Origin: Ruegeria sp. SCSIO 43209
GTDB lineage: Bacteria > Pseudomonadota > Alphaproteobacteria > Rhodobacterales > Rhodobacteraceae
Assembly (NCBI RefSeq): GCF_019904295.1
Contig: NZ_CP065362.1
Coordinates: forward strand, 310,001-374,000
Reading direction: 5' to 3'
DNA: 64,000 nucleotides
A model generated the notes under the pieces. It had not been told where the DNA came from and made no database searches. It worked only from the letters and a program-made list of their open reading frames with translations. The translations under genes were made by a program, and so were the position numbers. Within the stretch, counting starts at the first letter, position 1. Every line of letters starts with the position of its first letter. This document shows, one piece after another, positions 52,758 through 61,230 of this stretch.

Positions 52758-53837
52758 TTACAAGGCCGCCGTCCATACGCGATATCGACCCTGCCCGGTT
52801 ACTTCGCGGATCAGCCCCCTATCGCTGAATTTGTCCAGATTTCGCTGTGCCGCTGCACGCGAGGCATGGGTCAGTTCTTCGGCCAGCGGGGCGGAAACCA
52901 TCGGCCAAGCCGCCAATGCATCGATCAGCACGGGTGGGGTTCGACCGCTTAGGTCCGAAATGGCGTCGCGGGCGCGCCCTTCCCAAGCGCTGATCCGGTC
53001 CAAATGCAGCAAAGCCGCAAGTGAGGCCTGGCCTGCCCCCTGAATCCAGGCCGAAAGTTTCTCGTCCAACGATCCTGCCCCCCGCAATGCACCTGGGCCC
53101 GACAGAGAAAGCGGCATGAACAATGCGCAACCTCGACCCATCGCGGCGGCATGGCGGGCCGCGATGACCGCGGCCTCGGTATCCTGTCCGATGCCAGGAG
53201 ACAACGCGCGCCACGCGTGAAATCCGATGGCGGCCTGGGTAACCGGGTGCAAACCGGCGACATTTCGCATGGTTTCCGCCAGATCAATCACTGCTTCGGG
53301 TGTATCTTCGAAACCTTGGGCCTGACGGTCTAGAAAAGCGGTCAGCCCCGCATCCCAGCCGCCCTCTGATGGCGCAGCACCCGACGACAGCCGCCTCACT
53401 GCCCATCCCGCCCGATACAAAGCCTGCACATCATCACCGGTTGCTCCAATCCGCAAACCGGTCCAAAGCGCAAGGCGGTCGACGCTGATCCGATCGCCCG
53501 TCCACCAGCCCAGATCCGAGACCTCCATCAGGGCCAGACGGTGACCCCACCCCTTGGGACCCGCGCGCAAACGTTCATCCAGAGCTCCAAATGTGACGGC
53601 CAGATCGGCCAGTTCAGCCGATAACTCGGATTGGGCCGCACGCCAGTCCCTTGGGTCAAACAGCAAACGCTGGTCCGGTCTCGGTACAGAGGGCAGAAAT
53701 TCTCCCGGGTCTTCTTCGCCGTCGGGCGGAAGGAACCACAAATCGTCGTCTTCCGGCGGATCGGCGTCATAGATGCTGCGCGGCCCTTTTTCCAAGGCCT
53801 CATCATCCGGGTCCGGTATCTGAGGGTTCGGCTTCAT
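52758..53837 (-). CDS. DUF1612/helix-turn-helix-like protein (tentative)
   Basis: A 359-residue soluble protein, very acidic at the N-terminus (DDEALEKGPRS, DADPPEDDDLWFLPP). The middle (about 65-300) is Ala/Leu-rich helix. The C-terminal 50 residues (PLAEELTHASRAAAQRNLDK, then GLIREVTGQGRYRVW) look like a winged helix-turn-helix. The ending resembles proteins of the DUF1612 (RHE_PE00001) family found on rhizobial plasmids; I am not certain of this. It ends facing the DUF2793 gene and lies 60 bp before the anti-sigma gene on the same strand. No function can be given. Confidence 0.6.
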   Translation of the reverse strand: MKPNPQIPDPDDEALEKGPRSIYDADPPEDDDLWFLPPDGEEDPGEFLPSVPRPDQRLLFDPRDWRAAQSELSAELADLAVTFGALDERLRAGPKGWGHRLALMEVSDLGWWTGDRISVDRLALWTGLRIGATGDDVQALYRAGWAVRRLSSGAAPSEGGWDAGLTAFLDRQAQGFEDTPEAVIDLAETMRNVAGLHPVTQAAIGFHAWRALSPGIGQDTEAAVIAARHAAAMGRGCALFMPLSLSGPGALRGAGSLDEKLSAWIQGAGQASLAALLHLDRISAWEGRARDAISDLSGRTPPVLIDALAAWPMVSAPLAEELTHASRAAAQRNLDKFSDRGLIREVTGQGRYRVWTAAL

Positions 53838-53896
53838 GTCGGGTATTCTTCGGGCATTTACCGCGGTTCACAAGTGGTTTTGCGGATTCTTGTCGC

Positions 53897-54634
53897 TCAG
53901 CCTGAGAACGCCTCGGTCAAAACACTTAGTTCTCCACTCAGGTCTGTTTGCGCATCTCCACCCAACAGCATATAGCCGTAGCCATCATTCGCCCATGTCG
54001 CTGTCGCAAGACCACTGAGCACCGCAAGGTTCACATCCTTGACCGGTGCTCCCGCGCCTTGCCGGATCACACAAAACGCCACCGGATTGCCCTGGGCGTC
54101 AGCAAAGACCACCTGCACCAAGGGTTTACCTTTGAACGACAGCACCTGAGCTCGTTTCAAATCAAGGCCCGGCAGATTTTCCAACACGTCCCGGTTCAGT
54201 GAACGACCCAACTGAGCCTCGGCCTGAACAAACTGCGCGTCCAGGGTTTGCTGAGAATTGTCCAGATCGGCAATCGTGTCCGGTGAATAAAGCGATTGAT
54301 AGATCGCAGCCTGCTCCGCCCAGCCCAATGCCTGTGGTCGCGTGGCCCAGAATGTTGCAGACGCAGCAATAACAGCAACTGAGGCTGCGACCGTCAGCAA
54401 ACGGAGCGGTCCGGCATTGGATTGTTGAGCGCTCGGAATGGGCAGATCGATCGAAGGTGCCTCAGTTGGAATGCCTTCAAAAGCCTGCTGCACAACCTGG
54501 GCAAATGGGTCGAGCGCCATGAGACGGTGTTCGAGTGCAGAATCCTCGGCCACCGCGTCTTCGATGGCGCGGGCTTCGGCCTCATCGAGGCTGCCTTCCA
54601 GATAGGCCAGAAGTGTTTCGTCGGAAAACTTCAT
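53897..54634 (-). CDS. Membrane anti-sigma factor
   Basis: A 245-residue single-pass protein. The cytosolic N-terminus (about 1-65, SDETLLAYLEGSLDEAEARA) resembles anti-sigma domains but has no zinc-binding HxxxCxxC. One helix follows (about 80-102, LLTVAASVAVIAASATFW), then a periplasmic domain. It overlaps the sigma gene by four bases (ATGA), a hallmark of sigma/anti-sigma pairs. It probably holds the sigma factor at the membrane until an unknown envelope signal acts. Confidence 0.85.
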   Translation of the reverse strand: MKFSDETLLAYLEGSLDEAEARAIEDAVAEDSALEHRLMALDPFAQVVQQAFEGIPTEAPSIDLPIPSAQQSNAGPLRLLTVAASVAVIAASATFWATRPQALGWAEQAAIYQSLYSPDTIADLDNSQQTLDAQFVQAEAQLGRSLNRDVLENLPGLDLKRAQVLSFKGKPLVQVVFADAQGNPVAFCVIRQGAGAPVKDVNLAVLSGLATATWANDGYGYMLLGGDAQTDLSGELSVLTEAFSG

Positions 54635-55167
54635 TTGCCACTCCGTTGCACGGTGTCAGCCGCATCGTGCTGCATAACGGTCTTCAGTTTCTGCCGGGCA
54701 TTGGAAAGCCGGCTCATGATTGTGCCGATGGGTACGTCCAGCATATCCGCAGCTTCGCGGTAGCTGTAGCCTTCGACAAACACAAGCATCACCGTTTCAC
54801 GTTGCGCCTCTGGCAGCTGCATCACTTGAGTAAACACCTGAGCGGCGAAAATATTCGTTTCTGAATCAGGCCCTGTCGCGACTAATTCCGCCTCGGGCGT
54901 GACTGAAAGCGCCTGCGCCTTTCTTACGGATCGCGCCCGTATCTCGTTCAGCCAGATTGAACGGCAGATCGTCATCAGCCAACTGTCCAGCCGTTCATAC
55001 GAGGTGACCTGGTGGTGCTTCTCCAACGCACGCAATGCCGTCGCCTGCAACAGATCATCCGCAACGTCCGACGCACCCGACAAAGCCAGCCCAAACCGCC
55101 AGACCCGTTTCGAGTGGGTCTGGATCGCGCCGCGCACGGCTTGTTCAGTGCTCATCTCAACACTCAT
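54631..55167 (-). CDS. ECF-type RNA polymerase sigma factor
   Basis: A 178-residue sigma factor. Region 2 includes ASDVADDLLQATALRALEKH and LDSWLMTICRSIWLNEIR. Region 4 includes LPEAQRETVMLVFVEGYSYR and EAADMLDVPIGTIMSRLSNA. The open frame extends further upstream but those residues are unlike the family, so ATG 55167 (or 55155) is preferred; neither has a strong Shine-Dalgarno. It is coupled to the anti-sigma gene. The YceI gene reads away from it across an 86-bp gap and is a natural candidate target, by analogy with other ECF loci. Confidence 0.88.
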   Translation of the reverse strand: MSVEMSTEQAVRGAIQTHSKRVWRFGLALSGASDVADDLLQATALRALEKHHQVTSYERLDSWLMTICRSIWLNEIRARSVRKAQALSVTPEAELVATGPDSETNIFAAQVFTQVMQLPEAQRETVMLVFVEGYSYREAADMLDVPIGTIMSRLSNARQKLKTVMQHDAADTVQRSGK

Positions 55168-55253
55168 CGAATAAAACGCGACCTGTGTGTGTTTGCTTTG
55201 ACATGGGACCGGGCCCGCTTGGTCAGAACTGTCATACATCCTGGAGGAAAGAA

Positions 55254-55835
55254 ATGAAACTTCTGTTCAAAACAATCACGATTGCGTCGGCTATTATTGC
55301 AGGCCCGGGTCTGGCTGCAGATTGGACACTAAACCCGGATGCGTCTCATCTGGCTTATGGAACGGTCAAGATCGATGATGTTGGAGAGGTCAATTCTTTC
55401 ACCAACCTTTCGGGTCATGTCAGCGAAGATGGCAAGGTTAATATCGATATCGATCTGTCGTCGGTCGAAACGAATATCGAAATCCGTAACGAACGGATGA
55501 TCGAGTATGTGTTTCGCAAGGCCGCGACCGCGACATTGAGCGCGAACATTGATATGGACCAAGTGTCGAAACTGGATGTGGGGGCCAGTAACACGATTGA
55601 GGTGGATGCGAAGCTGGCTCTGGCGGGGACCGAGGTGGAATTCTACACCGATATGTTTGTCCTGCGTGTGGCCGAAGATACCGTCATGGTTTCAACCAAC
55701 GACATGGTGTTCATCAGCACCGAGGATGCGGGCGTTTCGGCAGGCGTAGACAAGCTGATGGAGTTGGCGCAACTACCCAGCATCACCCGCACCGTACCGG
55801 TGACCGCACGATTGATGTTCAGTCTCGAAGGTTGA
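55254..55835 (+). CDS. YceI family periplasmic protein
   Basis: A 193-residue exported protein with a Sec signal (ending GPGLAA) and a YceI lipocalin-like domain. ADWTLNPDASHLAYGTVKID, the VETNIEIRNERM segment and the closing VPVTARLMFSLEG match that domain, which typically binds polyisoprenoids. GGAGG is seven bases before ATG 55254. It is divergent from the ECF sigma gene and ends 37 bp from the convergent racemase-family gene. Induction by the sigma factor is inferred from position only. The fold is recognisable though the residue identity to other YceI members looks modest. Confidence 0.8.
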   Translation: MKLLFKTITIASAIIAGPGLAADWTLNPDASHLAYGTVKIDDVGEVNSFTNLSGHVSEDGKVNIDIDLSSVETNIEIRNERMIEYVFRKAATATLSANIDMDQVSKLDVGASNTIEVDAKLALAGTEVEFYTDMFVLRVAEDTVMVSTNDMVFISTEDAGVSAGVDKLMELAQLPSITRTVPVTARLMFSLEG

Positions 55836-55872
55836 AACCAAAGAATAGTACTGGGTCGAATTTGGCCCCGGC

Positions 55873-56895
55873 TTATGCCCCCCAAGTGTCGCGTAGGCGA
55901 TAGCCGCCAGGCCATGGGTCATCGGGGTCGAGCATGTGCTGGTGCGTACCCGTAATCCAGCCTCGCCCCGAGATTTCCGGGGTGATCGCCACGCGGCCGT
56001 TCAGATCATGCCGCTCTACGATACGGCAGCGAAATTCACTGTTGATGACTGAACGCGCGTGGTAGCGATCGGTCATCGTCATTTCTCCCTTGGCCAGCAA
56101 AACCGCCATCCGGGCTGAAGCACCGGTGCCACAAGGTGAACGATCCAGCTTACCCGGTTTGATGGCGACAGTATTTCGTCCGATGAGAATATCGCCCTGA
56201 CGATCGAGCGGGCCTGCAATCTGGCAAAACGAAATGTGACTCCAGTCTTTAGTGGGGTGATCGAAGCCTAGCTGCTCATTGGCGGCATCGGTGATACGCG
56301 CGCCAGTCCTTGCAAGATCAGCTCCTTCATCAGGGGTAAGCTCGAAACCCAAATCGGCGGCATCGACAATTGCAAAACTGTCGCCACCAAACGCGGTATC
56401 CACGCGCAACGTCCCGATGCCCTCAACCTCGATCCGGGCATCCAGCTTGTCGACGAAACTTGGCACATTATGCACAAAGATACGTTCGGCCTTGCCATTG
56501 CGGCATTCGGCGCGGACGCGGATCAACCCTCCTGGGGCTTCCAATGTCAGATGGGTTTCAGGCTCGTGCATCGGAAGAATGCCACTGTCCAACAGAACCG
56601 TTGAGACACAAATCGAGTTGGAGCCTGACATCGGTGGCGTGTCTTCCGGTTCCATGATGATGAACGCTGCATCGGCCTCGGGGTTTTTTGGTGGAACCAA
56701 CAGATTCACATGGCGAAAGACACCGCCGCGAGGTTCATTCAGCATGAAATCCCGCAATGTCTGGTCCTCAGCGATAAAGGTCCTTTGGTCCCATACCGTC
56801 TCTCCCGGAGGCGGAGCGACGCCGCCGACGATAACGTCGCCCACTTCGCCTTCAGCATGGGCCGAGATCACATGGATGGTTTTGGAACTGCGCAT
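55873..56895 (-). CDS. Proline racemase superfamily enzyme (Ser/Cys type; trans-3-hydroxyproline dehydratase-like)
   Basis: A 340-residue enzyme of the proline racemase superfamily. The first active-site motif reads MSGSNSIC (Ser90 in place of the usual Cys of MCGH). The second is [12 protein letters not shown], keeping Cys255. Racemases and 4-hydroxyproline epimerases have Cys/Cys, so this Ser/Cys form points to the trans-3-hydroxy-L-proline dehydratase or bifunctional subgroup. The genes next to it belong to a sugar operon rather than a proline pathway. It follows the ABC ATPase gene by about 60 bp on the same strand and probably shares its transcript. Confidence 0.8.
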   Translation of the reverse strand: MRSSKTIHVISAHAEGEVGDVIVGGVAPPPGETVWDQRTFIAEDQTLRDFMLNEPRGGVFRHVNLLVPPKNPEADAAFIIMEPEDTPPMSGSNSICVSTVLLDSGILPMHEPETHLTLEAPGGLIRVRAECRNGKAERIFVHNVPSFVDKLDARIEVEGIGTLRVDTAFGGDSFAIVDAADLGFELTPDEGADLARTGARITDAANEQLGFDHPTKDWSHISFCQIAGPLDRQGDILIGRNTVAIKPGKLDRSPCGTGASARMAVLLAKGEMTMTDRYHARSVINSEFRCRIVERHDLNGRVAITPEISGRGWITGTHQHMLDPDDPWPGGYRLRDTWGA

Positions 56896-56958
56896 AAAGC
56901 CTCCGGAAAGCCGATGGATAATGCGCAGTCATGCAAAACAGATCCGGTCTGGCAAGCC

Positions 56959-58017
56959 CTATCGCAGCCGCTGACCCGTCTCGGGATCGAACAGCATCGC
57001 ACGCTCAGGACGAACCGAAAGCCCGATGCGGTCACCGGTCGTACTGCGTTGGTCTTCCCGTTCTTCCACAATCAGCTTATCGCCATTTGGCGTCAGCAGA
57101 TAAGAATATGAAACACCACCGAGCGCTTCGGTCAGATCAACTGTGCAGGTGTCACCGTTTCGATCCACCTGAATATGCTCGGGGCGAATACCCAATGTTA
57201 CTTTCGTCGCTCCTTTGGGAACGCTCTCGGTGACCGGGACATCATCAGTAAGTGCTGGGTGCCGCACCATGCCGTCCACGACATCGCACTCAAGGAAGTT
57301 CATTGCAGGAGACCCGATGAAACCCGCCACGAACTTATTGTCGGGGTCGCGATACAGGTCCATAGGGGCTCCCACTTGCTCAATCCGACCGTCGCGCAAT
57401 ACCACAATCTTGTCGGCCATGGTCATCGCCTCGACCTGATCGTGCGTAACGTAGATCATCGTCGCGCCGATTTCCTGATGAAGCCGCGCAATTTCAACCC
57501 GCATTTCCACGCGAAGTTCTGCATCCAGATTCGAGAGCGGTTCGTCGAACAGGAACACCTCGGGGCCGCGCACAATGGCACGCCCGATCGCGACACGCTG
57601 ACGCTGACCGCCGGACAACGCTTTGGGTTTGCGTTTCAGATATTGGTCGAGCTTCAGAATATTTGACGCTTCCTGAACCTTCTGATCGATCTCGGCCTTG
57701 GCAACACCGTTCATACGCAGACCAAATCCCATGTTCTCGGCCACGGTCATATGAGGATAGAGCGCATAGGTTTGAAAAACCATCGCCACTCCGCGTTTGG
57801 CAGGATCCACATGCGTGACTTCACGTGCGCCGATATGGATTTCCCCGTCCGAGGTTTCTTCCAAACCCGCGATCATCCTCAACAGCGTGGACTTACCGCA
57901 GCCCGAGGGGCCCACGAACACGCAAAACTCACCATCTTCAATCTGCAGATCAATCCCGTGAATGACCTGCGTCTGGCCATACCGTTTGATCGCGCCTTTC
58001 AGGGTTACACCTGTCAT
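56959..58017 (-). CDS. ugpC: Carbohydrate ABC transporter ATPase (UgpC/MsmK type)
   Basis: A 352-residue CUT1-family ATPase: Walker [19 protein letters not shown]-loop MVFQTYALYPHMTVAENMG, signature LSGGQRQRVAIGRAI, and Walker B VFLFDEPLSNLDAELR. A C-terminal TOBE/regulatory part has LGIRPEHIQVDRNG. It is the likely motor for the permeases encoded on the other strand (60.3-62.1 kb), since that operon lacks its own ATPase. It overlaps the regulator gene as ATGA. Because ATPases of this kind can serve several importers, pairing is inferred. Confidence 0.92.
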   Translation of the reverse strand: MTGVTLKGAIKRYGQTQVIHGIDLQIEDGEFCVFVGPSGCGKSTLLRMIAGLEETSDGEIHIGAREVTHVDPAKRGVAMVFQTYALYPHMTVAENMGFGLRMNGVAKAEIDQKVQEASNILKLDQYLKRKPKALSGGQRQRVAIGRAIVRGPEVFLFDEPLSNLDAELRVEMRVEIARLHQEIGATMIYVTHDQVEAMTMADKIVVLRDGRIEQVGAPMDLYRDPDNKFVAGFIGSPAMNFLECDVVDGMVRHPALTDDVPVTESVPKGATKVTLGIRPEHIQVDRNGDTCTVDLTEALGGVSYSYLLTPNGDKLIVEEREDQRSTTGDRIGLSVRPERAMLFDPETGQRLR

Positions 58018-58808
58018 GTTGCTTGCATCCTATTCTGTTGGCCCTCGGGGAACCGCCACGCCTGTGCTTCTGTGCCGATCTGTTCAGCGACGCGCCGGAC
58101 GCGCGGCACCCAAGATTGCAATTGTTCGAAATCCATTCGCCCCGTCGATCCTGTCACCGAGAGGGCCCCCAACATGCGGCCCCCGTTAGTCAGAATCGGG
58201 CAGGCAATGCAGATGATGCCAGGCTCATGCTCTTCATCATCAACTGCGTAACCACGGCTGCGGATCTTAACGAGATCAGCCCGCAATGCCTTTTCCGAGG
58301 CCAAGGTCTTGTCAGTGAACCGATGAAAGCTTTGTTGCGAGATCGTCTTTTCCAACTGTGCCTCGTCCAAATAGGCCATCATCGCTTTGCCAACGCCTGT
58401 GCAATAGGCCGGGCCGACCTTGCCGGCCTCGGAATACATCTCAATTGGTCGTTGCGCGTTGCGCTTATCCACATAAAGCACCTGCCCGGAATCAAGTTGC
58501 GCCAAGTGCACGGTCTCCCCTGTCTCGGCGCTGAGAGCGTCCAGGAAAGGCCGCGCAATTGGAGCTAATGAGCTATGCGTCCATGCCGAATGTGCCAGGC
58601 GCACCAATCGCATACCTGGCGAATAGGTCTGCCGTTCCGGTTCGTAATGCAGCATGCCCTGATTGGTTAGCGACTGCAGAAAGCGGTATAGCGTCGCCTT
58701 GGGAAATTCACTGCGCTCCAGCAATTCCCCGAACCGCACCGGGCGTTCGAAGGCCGCGACCTGTTCCAACACGTCACATGCTTTTCCTATTGTTCCGTCA
58801 CCTGCCAC
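58014..58808 (-). CDS. IclR family transcriptional regulator
   Basis: A 264-residue regulator: N-terminal winged helix (about 8-75, KACDVLEQVAAFERPVRFGE; FPKATLYRFLQSLTNQGML) and IclR effector domain (about 85-255; VHLAQLDSGQVLYVDKRN and the Cys segment PAYCTGVGKAMMAYLDEAQL). I place the start at GTG 58808, with GGAGGAG 11 bases upstream; the open frame reaches a TTG at 58862 and would add 18 residues. It sits back-to-back with the binding protein gene, whose control region carries a tandem repeat, and is the obvious regulator of the locus. Confidence 0.88.
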   Translation of the reverse strand: MAGDGTIGKACDVLEQVAAFERPVRFGELLERSEFPKATLYRFLQSLTNQGMLHYEPERQTYSPGMRLVRLAHSAWTHSSLAPIARPFLDALSAETGETVHLAQLDSGQVLYVDKRNAQRPIEMYSEAGKVGPAYCTGVGKAMMAYLDEAQLEKTISQQSFHRFTDKTLASEKALRADLVKIRSRGYAVDDEEHEPGIICIACPILTNGGRMLGALSVTGSTGRMDFEQLQSWVPRVRRVAEQIGTEAQAWRFPEGQQNRMQAT

Positions 58809-58884
58809 GGGTGCCTGTTCTCCTCCACTTTCCCTCGGCTTTGGGCACGAGGGTCTTGACAAGAGTAGCCGAGTCGATGTGTAG

Positions 58885-58922
58885 TTTTCAATATATAAAA
58901 CAAGGTTTCAATATTTGAGACC
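58885..58922. promoter_or_regulatory. Tandem operator-like repeats in the IclR/sugar operon control region
   Basis: TTTCAATAT occurs at 58886-58894 and again at 58906-58914, exactly 20 bp apart, so both sites face the same side of the helix. The second copy lies in an imperfect palindrome GGTTTCAATATTTGAGACC (58904-58922). The pattern (TTTCAA-spacer-TTGAAA-like) fits IclR-family operators. The site lies about 30 bp before the binding protein ATG, so it would block or adjust transcription of both directions. Confidence 0.65.
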
Positions 58923-58948
58923 AATATGGAAGCTTAAGGGAGGAAACT

Positions 58949-60208
58949 ATGCATTCCATGTTCAAGCGCACAGCGGCTGCTTTGGCTGCCAGTGTGGCAC
59001 TTGCTGCGCCCGTCGCAGCAGAGCTGACCGGCGAGCTGCGAATCTTCCTCGATACGTCCAACCCGGCGCCGCGCGCGACGATGGAAGCGATGATCGAGCG
59101 ATTCGCGGCCGAGCATCCCGGTCTAGAAATCGAAACCACCGTGATCGACCGTGAGGCCTACAAGACCCAGATTCGCAACTTCCTGACGGCTGACACGCCA
59201 GACGTTGCCACCTGGTATGCAGCCAACCGAATGAAGCCTTATGTTGAAGCGGGTCTTTTCGAAGACGTCTCGGACCTGTGGGCTGAACCTGAAATCGCCG
59301 ACAATCTGGCCTCGACCAAAGGTGCGATGACCATTGATGGCAAACAGTGGGGCGTTCCGTACACCTACTATCAATGGGGCGTTTATTACCGCAAAGACAT
59401 CTTTGATGAGCTGGGTCTGACCGAGCCGACCACTTGGGAAGAAGAACTGGCCAATTGCCAGAAGATCGTCGATTCCGGCCGCGCCTGTTATACCATCGGC
59501 ACCAAGTTCCTGTGGACAGCAGGTGGCTGGTTTGACTATCTGAACATGCGCACCAACGGGTTCGACTTTCACAATCAACTCGCAAATGGCGAGATCAGCT
59601 GGGAAGACGACCGGGTTAAGCAGACCTTCGCCAACTGGAAACAGCTGATCGACATGGGCGCATTCATTGACAACCACCAGACATATAGCTGGCAAGAAGC
59701 CCTGCCCTTTATGGTCAACGGTGAGGCCGCCGCCTATCTGATGGGTAACTTCGCTGTGGCTCCGCTGCGTGAAGCAGGCCTGACCGACGATCAGTTGGAC
59801 TTCTATCAGTTTGTCGCCATCAACCCCGATGTTGAACTGGCCGAAGACGCGCCGACCGATACGTTCCATATCCCGGCCAATGCCTCGAACAAGGAAGCCG
59901 CGCGTGAGTTCCTGCGTTTCGCAGTCTCTGCGGACGAACAGACCGAAATCAACAACGGTGCAAACCTCGGCCAGTTGCCTGTGAACGCGCAATCTGCAGT
60001 GGACGACGACAAGTTCCTGCAGCAGGGCTTTGTCATGCTATCGTCTAACAGCCCCGGCGGTGTTGCACAGTTCTGGGACCGCGACGCACCAGCGGAAATG
60101 GCAAAAGTGTCGATGGAAGGCTTCCAGGAATTCATGGTCAAGCCGGACAACGCTGACAAGATTCTGGCCAAGCTGGAACGTGCGCGCGAGCGCATCTACG
60201 ACAACTAA
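58949..60208 (+). CDS. Carbohydrate ABC transporter substrate-binding protein
   Basis: A 419-residue extracellular solute-binding protein (family 1/CUT1). Signal peptide with cleavage after APVAA, then LTGELRIFLDTSNPAPRATM, and hallmark segments such as DTPDVATWYAANRMKPYVEA, WGVPYTYYQWGVYYRKDIFD and the tail FQEFMVKPDNADKILAKLER. RBS GGGAGG precedes ATG 58949. It would capture an oligosaccharide or glycoside in the periplasm. It is the first gene of the rightward operon that also has two permeases, a GH4 enzyme and a sugar-acid dehydratase, suggesting uptake of a galactoside or uronate-like sugar. Confidence 0.93.
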   Translation: MHSMFKRTAAALAASVALAAPVAAELTGELRIFLDTSNPAPRATMEAMIERFAAEHPGLEIETTVIDREAYKTQIRNFLTADTPDVATWYAANRMKPYVEAGLFEDVSDLWAEPEIADNLASTKGAMTIDGKQWGVPYTYYQWGVYYRKDIFDELGLTEPTTWEEELANCQKIVDSGRACYTIGTKFLWTAGGWFDYLNMRTNGFDFHNQLANGEISWEDDRVKQTFANWKQLIDMGAFIDNHQTYSWQEALPFMVNGEAAAYLMGNFAVAPLREAGLTDDQLDFYQFVAINPDVELAEDAPTDTFHIPANASNKEAAREFLRFAVSADEQTEINNGANLGQLPVNAQSAVDDDKFLQQGFVMLSSNSPGGVAQFWDRDAPAEMAKVSMEGFQEFMVKPDNADKILAKLERARERIYDN

Positions 60209-60220
60209 ATCTTGTCCAGG

Positions 60221-60277
60221 GTCGGGCTGAAGCCCGGCCTACACCTTGCACAATAGTAGGGCGGGCTTCAGCCCGCC
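60221..60277. repeat. REP/BIME-like pair of inverted palindromes
   Basis: Two GC-rich palindromes, 60221-60238 (GTCGGGCTGAAGCCCGGC, 8-bp stem) and 60260-60277 (GGCGGGCTTCAGCCCGCC, perfect 8-bp stem). They are inverted copies: the 22-bp arms 60221-60242 and 60256-60277 match as inverted repeats at 20 of 22 positions around a 13-bp spacer. They sit between the binding protein and first permease genes, where BIME/REP elements often lie, and would also act as a 3' stabiliser. Confidence 0.75.
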
Positions 60278-60302
60278 TTCACCCACCAGATCCGAGATGC
60301 CC

Positions 60303-61229
60303 ATGACCGCTGCCGTTGACGCCCCCGAGCAAGAAAGCTGGTTCCACAGAAACCAACAGCGCATCGCGCCCTGGCTGTTTTTGGCTCCGGGTCTGTTGTT
60401 CTTCATGGTCTATGTGATCATCCCGGTCTTTCAGTCTTTCAATCTGTCTCTTTATGAATGGGACGGTTTAGGTGCAGCTGAATATGTCGGCTTTCGCAAC
60501 TATGAAGATCTGTATTGGGAATGGGTGGACCGCGACGCTTTCTACATCTCGCTCAAGAACAACCTGATCTGGCTGATCCTGTATCTGGCCGCAATCCCTG
60601 CAGGCTTGTTTATCGCACTGTTCCTGAACCAGACGGTCTGGGGCATCCGCCTCTACAAGTCTTTGTTCTTCTTTCCCTTCGTCATCTCTCAGGTCGTCGT
60701 TGGGCTAGTATTCACATGGTTCTACGACCCAACCTTTGGCCTTCTAAATGAATTCCTAAGCCTCTTTGGCCTCGGTCCACTGAACGTGCTGGGGGATGAG
60801 CGCTTCGTAACCTACGGCATCATCTTCGCAGGTCTATGGCCACAAACGGCCTATTGCATGATCCTCTACCTCACCGGCCTGAACGCCGTCGACCCCGAAC
60901 AGATCGAAGCCGGGCGTCTGGACGGCGCAAAAGGTGGGCGAATGCTGTGGCACATTATTCTGCCGCAGCTGCGCCCGGCAACCTTCATCGCATTCGTTGT
61001 GACAATCATCGGCGCGCTGCGCAGCTTTGACCTGATCTCGATCATGACACAGGGCGGTCCTTTTGGTTCGTCCCGCGTGCTGGCCTACTACATGTTCGAG
61101 GTCGCGCTGTCCGAATACGGCTTCCGCATGGGATATGGCGCAGCTATCGCTGTGATCCTGTTCCTGATTATGCTCTGCTTCATCGCCTACTTCCTGTGGT
61201 CGATGTACCGCGAAGAAAGGGGGCACTGA
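60303..61229 (+). CDS. Carbohydrate ABC transporter permease (first)
   Basis: A 308-residue CUT1 permease. The N-terminal cytosolic tail is followed by APWLFLAPGLLFFMVYVIIP, the typical first helix of MalF/UgpA-like permeases, and the EAA motif EQIEAGRLDGAKGGRMLWHI. Two candidate ATGs are close together (60297 and 60303); CGAG about six bases before 60303 favours it. The REP-like hairpins separate it from the binding protein gene. The second permease starts two bases after its stop, so both are coupled. Confidence 0.92.
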   Translation: MTAAVDAPEQESWFHRNQQRIAPWLFLAPGLLFFMVYVIIPVFQSFNLSLYEWDGLGAAEYVGFRNYEDLYWEWVDRDAFYISLKNNLIWLILYLAAIPAGLFIALFLNQTVWGIRLYKSLFFFPFVISQVVVGLVFTWFYDPTFGLLNEFLSLFGLGPLNVLGDERFVTYGIIFAGLWPQTAYCMILYLTGLNAVDPEQIEAGRLDGAKGGRMLWHIILPQLRPATFIAFVVTIIGALRSFDLISIMTQGGPFGSSRVLAYYMFEVALSEYGFRMGYGAAIAVILFLIMLCFIAYFLWSMYREERGH

Positions 61230-61230
61230 G

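Noticed and set aside
51510..53837. Small prophage
   Set aside because: Only one gene has phage-like features; there is no integrase, terminase, capsid or attachment site.
59123..59992. A 289-residue open frame antisense to the sugar-binding protein
   Set aside because: It lies wholly inside a firmly recognised gene and has no start signal.
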